NCBI GenBank assembly: GCA_964569315.1
Contig: CAZMUZ010000081.1
Coordinates: 1 to 17,787, forward strand
Reading direction: 5' to 3'
From: CADEFF01 sp964569315
Lineage (GTDB): Bacteria; Pseudomonadota; Alphaproteobacteria; Dongiales; Dongiaceae
Length of the DNA: 17,787 nt
Shown: in pieces, positions 14,491-17,787 of the stretch
Layout of the letters: each line of letters begins with the position of its first letter
Position numbering within the stretch: the first letter of the stretch is position 1
Made by a program: the position numbers and the translations under genes
Notes under the pieces: generated by a model
Databases searched by the model: none
Seen by the model: only the letters and a program-made list of their open reading frames with translations
What the model was told of the DNA's origin: nothing

Positions 14491-15270
14491 ATGATCGACT
14501 GGTTCGCGGCGCTCGATCCCTGGATCGTCGGCTACAGCATGATCGTCGTGCTGCTGGCGGCGATCGTGCGCGGCTATTCCGGCTTCGGTTTCTCCCTGCT
14601 GGCGGTAACCGGCCTCTCGCTCACGCTCTCGCCGGCGGAGATCGTGCCCTCGATCTTCCTGCTCGAGGTGGCGGCGAGCCTCCATCTCCTCCCCGGCATC
14701 TGGAAGGACATTCACTGGCGCGCGATCGGGTGGCTTTTCCTCGGCTGCCTCGTCGCCACGCCGCTCGGGGTCTGGCTGCTGGCTTCGGTGCCGGAGGCCC
14801 CCATGAAGGTGGCGCTCGGCGTCTTCGTGCTGGCGTCCGCGATCCTGCTGGCGCAGGGCTATGCGCTGAAGCGCATGCCGGCGGCGGGCGCGACCTTCGC
14901 GACGGGAGCGGCCTCCGGCCTCCTCAATGGCGGTTTCGGCATCGGCGGGCCGCCGGTGGTGCTGTTCTTCTTCAGCTCGCCCGCCGGCGCCGCCGTCGGC
15001 CGCGCCTCGGCGATCGCCTATTTCATCGGCACCGACACCACGGGCCTCGGTTTCCTTACCTGGGAAGGGCTGGTCACCGAGGCGAGCTTTGCGCGCTTTC
15101 TGCTCTATCTGCCGCCGCTTCTTATCGGCATCGCGATCGGCAGCCGCAGCTTCCGCGGCGCCGACCCGACGAGCTTCCGGCAATGGGTCTTGAGGATTCT
15201 CATGCTGCTGGCGCTGCTCACGGCCGGACAGGGGCTCTGGGTACTCTGGAGCGGCGGCGCGAACTTGTAG
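14491..15270 (+). CDS. TSUP-family (TauE/SafE) anion exporter, copy 2
   Basis: 259 residues with about eight membrane segments. The paired signatures are RGYSGFGFSLL near 27-37 and SGLLNGGFGIGGPPVVLFFF near 145-164. It parallels copy 1 at 1242 (RGYTGFGFALA; SGVLNGGTAIGGPPVVIYF) but the two are clearly diverged, not a recent duplication. ATG at 14491 has no good Shine-Dalgarno sequence; the preceding bases belong to the repeat array. The likely role is export of an anion such as sulfite or a small sulfonate/organic acid; the substrate is unknown. It lies downstream of the DUF1989 gene across the N gap and is convergent with the foreign ThyA-like gene, with 59 bases between stops. Confidence 0.87.
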   Translation: MIDWFAALDPWIVGYSMIVVLLAAIVRGYSGFGFSLLAVTGLSLTLSPAEIVPSIFLLEVAASLHLLPGIWKDIHWRAIGWLFLGCLVATPLGVWLLASVPEAPMKVALGVFVLASAILLAQGYALKRMPAAGATFATGAASGLLNGGFGIGGPPVVLFFFSSPAGAAVGRASAIAYFIGTDTTGLGFLTWEGLVTEASFARFLLYLPPLLIGIAIGSRSFRGADPTSFRQWVLRILMLLALLTAGQGLWVLWSGGANL

Positions 15271-15329
15271 GTGTATTGTTAAGGACGCATGTCCCGAAAA
15301 AATACTTCACCGCGCGTAATGATTCAATT

Positions 15330-16271
15330 TCAAGTGACCAAGTTCGAGAGAATCGCACGGTAAGGTGCATGAACTATCTGCTGCTGCACTGCCGTCGCAT
15401 CGCCTTGACGGGTACGCTGAAGTCGATGCCACAATAGGACGTTGGACAAATCGGCAAGATACCAATTGTCACTTACATTGCCCGGCGACACGCCACTGAG
15501 ACGAATATTGCGCTCTTGCGCCGCAAGGCGCGAAACAGTATCTGCGGTTGGCATGCGGGGCATCGCTGAGGATTCAATCTCTTTGCTCGACAATAGGCGC
15601 TTCACAAGATCGAAATGCCTTTCATAGATATGCATAGAGCCTGAAAGGTGGTGATAGTGGCCCAGTTCTGCCCCTAGCTCTAACGCCATAAGCTCCTGCA
15701 GGGCCGAGAATAGGAACACGTCATATGGCAATCCCCAGACAGCATCATTGCTCCGCATATGCACGATACATTGCAGGCGGTCCTCCCGTAGAAGAAATTG
15801 CATTGACGACGCACACGCAACGTCCCTAGCAATGGGGCTAAGTCGATCATTTGCGATATTAAAGTAAACAATAGCCCGGCGGGTTGCAGGATCGGCCGCA
15901 AGCAAATCTCGGATGCGCGTCCATTGCGAGCCTCCTTCTTGGTCAGCCCCAAACAGGGCGCGCCCATAGCAACTACCGGTTATTGACGTACCGTCCTCCG
16001 AAAATTCAGCCCACTGCTTTGCGTAATACGTTAGACAACTAACATCACTTGACGCAGACGCATGCCAGCATAGTTCTCCAATTGCGAGTGGCAAACTCCA
16101 TTGGCGTTCCTGTAGCGTGAGTAAACGATTTGTTGGTGAGCGAAGTGTGCAACCCACGAACGTGAGCTCCAGCGTACGCTTTCCGCGTGGAGCAGCGATG
16201 TGCCCTGCGTCGGTAACCGCCTGAAGTACGCCTTTCTGAAGTTCATTGATGTTGTCGTAAATCGGAAACAT
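15330..16271 (-). CDS. Thymidylate-synthase-family protein, predicted dCMP-type (hydroxy)methylase
   Basis: 313 residues with the ThyA fold. Aligning by eye to E. coli ThyA: IGELCW contains the E58 equivalent (E66); DPATRRAIV carries the phosphate-binding arginine pair (R131/R132); VACASSMQF has the nucleophilic Cys (C153); HMRSND gives R173, S174, D176; GLPYDVF aligns with GLPFN; SGSMHIYERH gives H214 and Y216. The Asn that selects dUMP (N177) is Asp (D184). Asp at this site is the mark of dCMP hydroxymethylases and of engineered dCMP-methylating ThyA. The PCH around the nucleophile is ACA, and the last 80 residues lack the usual ThyA C terminus. It probably transfers a one-carbon unit to a cytosine nucleotide; the exact substrate is open. 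GGAG lies six bases before the ATG. It follows the Dcd-like gene by 50 bases on the same strand. Confidence 0.83.
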   Translation of the reverse strand: MFPIYDNINELQKGVLQAVTDAGHIAAPRGKRTLELTFVGCTLRSPTNRLLTLQERQWSLPLAIGELCWHASASSDVSCLTYYAKQWAEFSEDGTSITGSCYGRALFGADQEGGSQWTRIRDLLAADPATRRAIVYFNIANDRLSPIARDVACASSMQFLLREDRLQCIVHMRSNDAVWGLPYDVFLFSALQELMALELGAELGHYHHLSGSMHIYERHFDLVKRLLSSKEIESSAMPRMPTADTVSRLAAQERNIRLSGVSPGNVSDNWYLADLSNVLLWHRLQRTRQGDATAVQQQIVHAPYRAILSNLVT

Positions 16272-16321
16272 GCCCGGCTCCGGTGCTCGTTTCGCAGATA
16301 TCTGGCGCGTCGCTAGAGCTT

Positions 16322-17188
16322 CTACTGCGACGAATCGCGCTGACTCTGTAGCTTCTCAATTTCCATTGTCAGATGCGTAATGGTGCCTGCTTGAGTTTGC
16401 AGTTGCGCTCGCAATTCATTGATCATGCGCAATGCGCTATCAGCTGATTGTTCCGCGTTGTCCGCCGCTTGGGCGGCAGTTTCAGCAGCGGACAAATATG
16501 TTTGGCTAGATTCGGTCAATGATGGTCGATTCAAACCAAATATGTCGGTAGCAATTATGTAGGAACCCGCAAGCTGAACGGCAATGAGGCCCGCGGCAAG
16601 TGCTGCTGTCCAAAGTGCGATTCGATTGGGCGCTAGCCTTGACTCAAGCCGCTGAAGTTTGGAGTCGACATCTGACCCAATATGTTTTTTCACGGTGTCG
16701 ATCCCGAGGAACGTGTCCCCAAAATACTCACGAACTTTCCGTACGCGTGTTCTCAGATAGTCGCCTTCATCGTATGGAGGAACCGATACGGTGTCTCGTG
16801 TGACGTACTTGACAAATGTTAGGCGCAAGAACGGATCGCCGATTTGCACAAGCCGATCTTGATTGTCGCCAAAGTTGACAAGCGTCGCTGACAACCGACC
16901 ATGCCAACCTGGATCTACAATGCCCATATTCAGTGGCAGCAGCCCCTGCTGGACCATGCTTGTCTTGATGTGTGCAAATCCGCAGATGTCTGTCGGGAGA
17001 TTCAGGCGTTCTTTGGAAATAACTTCAACGATACCACTAGGGGGTACTCCAAACTGTTTCGCATGCTCGTTTCCATTTGGGTCGATAATCTTTCCTACGG
17101 TAAGGTCGTAACCTACATCCCGAAACTGAGCGTCTACTGCGTCGACGACTAGGCCCATTTCTCGAATGGTTCGCTTGTCGAGTAACAT
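16322..17188 (-). CDS. dCTP-deaminase-fold protein with transmembrane helix and coiled coil
   Basis: 288 residues. Residues 1-145 resemble dCTP deaminase (Dcd): LLDKRTIRE at the start, VGYDLTVG (25-32), HIKTSMVQQGLL (73-84) and GIVDPGWHGRL (89-99). By eye the catalytic R115 and E138 of E. coli Dcd correspond to Q80 and T102 here (GLVMV-type SSLARLGL vs TSMVQQGL; IVLEFYN vs SATLVNF), so deamination is unlikely. After a charged linker (145-189) come a membrane helix (about 190-214) and a C-terminal helical region (225-285), Ala/Gln-rich with heptads. Basic residues before the helix place the Dcd domain in the cytoplasm. ATG at 17188 is chosen because GAGGAG lies nine bases upstream; GTG at 17212 is the alternative. 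TATACT at 17256-17251 could be a -10. It is the first gene of a two-gene unit with the ThyA-like gene. Confidence 0.8.
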   Translation of the reverse strand: MLLDKRTIREMGLVVDAVDAQFRDVGYDLTVGKIIDPNGNEHAKQFGVPPSGIVEVISKERLNLPTDICGFAHIKTSMVQQGLLPLNMGIVDPGWHGRLSATLVNFGDNQDRLVQIGDPFLRLTFVKYVTRDTVSVPPYDEGDYLRTRVRKVREYFGDTFLGIDTVKKHIGSDVDSKLQRLESRLAPNRIALWTAALAAGLIAVQLAGSYIIATDIFGLNRPSLTESSQTYLSAAETAAQAADNAEQSADSALRMINELRAQLQTQAGTITHLTMEIEKLQSQRDSSQ

Positions 17189-17270
17189 CGGAATAGTCTC
17201 CTCAGCGGCCACTACAGATGAATGACAGTCTCTTAAGCGACTCGACTAATAGTATAGTTGGTTGGTCAAA

Positions 17271-17543
17271 TCACGGCGCTCGAAAAATGCTCATTTGTCT
17301 GAATGCATTGAGCGTGGCGGCGCGCTCGATTAAGGCGTCGAGGTTCGCATAGCGGCCTGCGGGCGCCAGGTGCCCATGTCGAGGCGGATCGAATCGATCG
17401 CAACCGCCGTGCTGACATCCGCCTGCGTCATCGTCTTGCCACAGAGCCAAGGCTTGAGCGGGTTCGCGTGTCATGCCGTAGAGCAGCATGGTGATCGCCA
17501 CGCGCCGCACGTAGGGTGATTCGTAGTAGCCGATGAGGATCAT
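17271..17543 (-). pseudogene. Glutathione S-transferase remnant (internal deletion, frameshift)
   Basis: The frame begins ILIGYYESPYVRRVAITMLLYGM, a clear GST thioredoxin-fold N terminus. It then jumps, after MTREP, to sequence from near the end of a GST: read one frame over it is LKPWLCGKTMTQADVSTAVAIDS and RLDMGTWRPQ. A second frameshift returns to the first frame for RYANLDALIERAATLNAFRQMSIF, the normal C-terminal helix. Roughly half of a GST (about 100 residues, including most of the glutathione site) is missing. The start overlaps the GNAT stop (ATGA). It lies directly at the edge of the low-GC segment, so the damage may be connected with that insertion. An assembly error could explain the frameshift, but less easily the deletion. 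Confidence 0.75.
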
Positions 17544-17787
17544 GGCTTTCGCCTTCGCTTTGCGGGCGTCGCTTTCCTCGGGCGTTTCCGGCGCAGCTTC
17601 GCCACTTTCCAGAACATCTGGAAGTTCGCGTCGTAGGGCTCGGCGCCGAGATGCTCGTAGAAGCCGATCGCGGGCGCATTCTTGCGCCAGACCATCCAGG
17701 TCATGTGCGTGGCGCCACGCGACACGGCGAGACGTTGCGCTTCGGCCATCAGGGCGCGGCCGACGCCATGCTGGCGTGCCGTGGCCG
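17540..17787 (-). CDS. GNAT-family N-acetyltransferase, C-terminal part (partial)
   Basis: The gene runs off the right edge, so its 5' end is missing. The visible part, about 82 codons, includes RQHGVGRALM, the R/Q-x-x-G-x-G/A loop that binds the acetyl-CoA pyrophosphate, then HMTWMVWRKNAPAIGFYEHLGAEPYD, the C-terminal GNAT motif with NxxAxxFYxxxG. The tail is strongly basic (KLRRKRPRKATPAKRRRKP), unusual for a GNAT and possibly a nucleic-acid or ribosome contact. The acetyl acceptor is unknown. The stop overlaps the start of the GST remnant, so the two were once translationally coupled. Confidence 0.85.
   Translation of the reverse strand, partial: ATARQHGVGRALMAEAQRLAVSRGATHMTWMVWRKNAPAIGFYEHLGAEPYDANFQMFWKVAKLRRKRPRKATPAKRRRKP

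Larger units (their letters stand above)
15271..17270. other. Low-GC, probably horizontally acquired segment
   Basis: Composition falls sharply: 16501-16560 has 23/60 G+C, compared with 45/60 at 12481-12540. The segment contains just two genes, both minus strand, and its edges coincide with the end of the TSUP gene and the end of the GST remnant. No integrase, transposase, tRNA or flanking direct repeat was seen, so the mode of entry is unknown. Boundaries are approximate. Confidence 0.7.

Noticed and set aside
15283..15308. Terminator between the second TSUP and the ThyA-like gene
   Set aside because: The short GGAC/GTCC stem has only four pairs and is followed by A rather than T on the plus strand.
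16322..17188. Annotation as an ordinary dCTP deaminase or dUTPase
   Set aside because: The N-terminal LLDKRTIRE and DPGW favour Dcd over dUTPase, but the catalytic Arg and Glu seem replaced and the protein has an extra membrane helix and coiled coil.
15271..17270. Prophage or integrative element
   Set aside because: No integrase, structural gene, tRNA or flanking direct repeats were visible. Only composition supports foreign origin.

Overview
The window is GC-rich DNA (positions 12481-12540 are 45/60 G+C) with tightly packed genes, ATGA-type start/stop overlaps and many short GC-rich intergenic repeats. Together with the families present (Xsc, a TauR-like MocR regulator, Pot-type ABC transporter genes, a DUF1989 protein), this suggests a free-living or plant/soil-associated alphaproteobacterium. 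That assignment is inference; no rRNA or tRNA gene is visible. A run of 10 N at 14260-14269 marks a scaffold join in a draft assembly.

Left part (1-1058): the 3' end of a hydantoinase B/oxoprolinase gene, convergent with an AhpD-type (CxxC) carboxymuconolactone-decarboxylase-family gene, and a dodecin.

Central part (1242-15270) looks like an organosulfonate / omega-amino-acid utilisation neighbourhood. On the minus strand a TauR-like MocR/GntR regulator is followed by sulfoacetaldehyde acetyltransferase (xsc) and acetate kinase (ackA). A TauE/SafE (TSUP) exporter gene converges on ackA. The proposed flow is sulfoacetaldehyde + phosphate -> acetyl phosphate + sulfite (Xsc), acetyl phosphate -> acetate + ATP (AckA), and sulfite export (TSUP). 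Divergent from tauR is a complete polyamine-type ABC importer: a Tat-exported binding protein, an ATPase and two permeases. Further on come an omega-amino-acid:pyruvate aminotransferase, which could supply sulfoacetaldehyde from taurine, a lone DUF1989 protein and a second TSUP exporter. An 8-bp inverted repeat lies in the tauR/transporter intergenic region. A short unrelated exported protein on the minus strand (11394-11978) interrupts the series.

Right part (15271-17270) is compositionally foreign (16501-16560 are 23/60 G+C). It holds two minus-strand genes in operon order. The first is a dCTP-deaminase-fold protein that lacks the catalytic Arg and Glu and carries an added transmembrane helix and C-terminal coiled coil. 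The second is a thymidylate-synthase-family protein with Asp in place of the dUMP-selecting Asn, as in dCMP hydroxymethylases. This pair is the best candidate here for an undescribed system (nucleotide sensing/modification, possibly anti-phage). It abuts a broken glutathione S-transferase gene, which itself follows a GNAT acetyltransferase gene running off the right edge.
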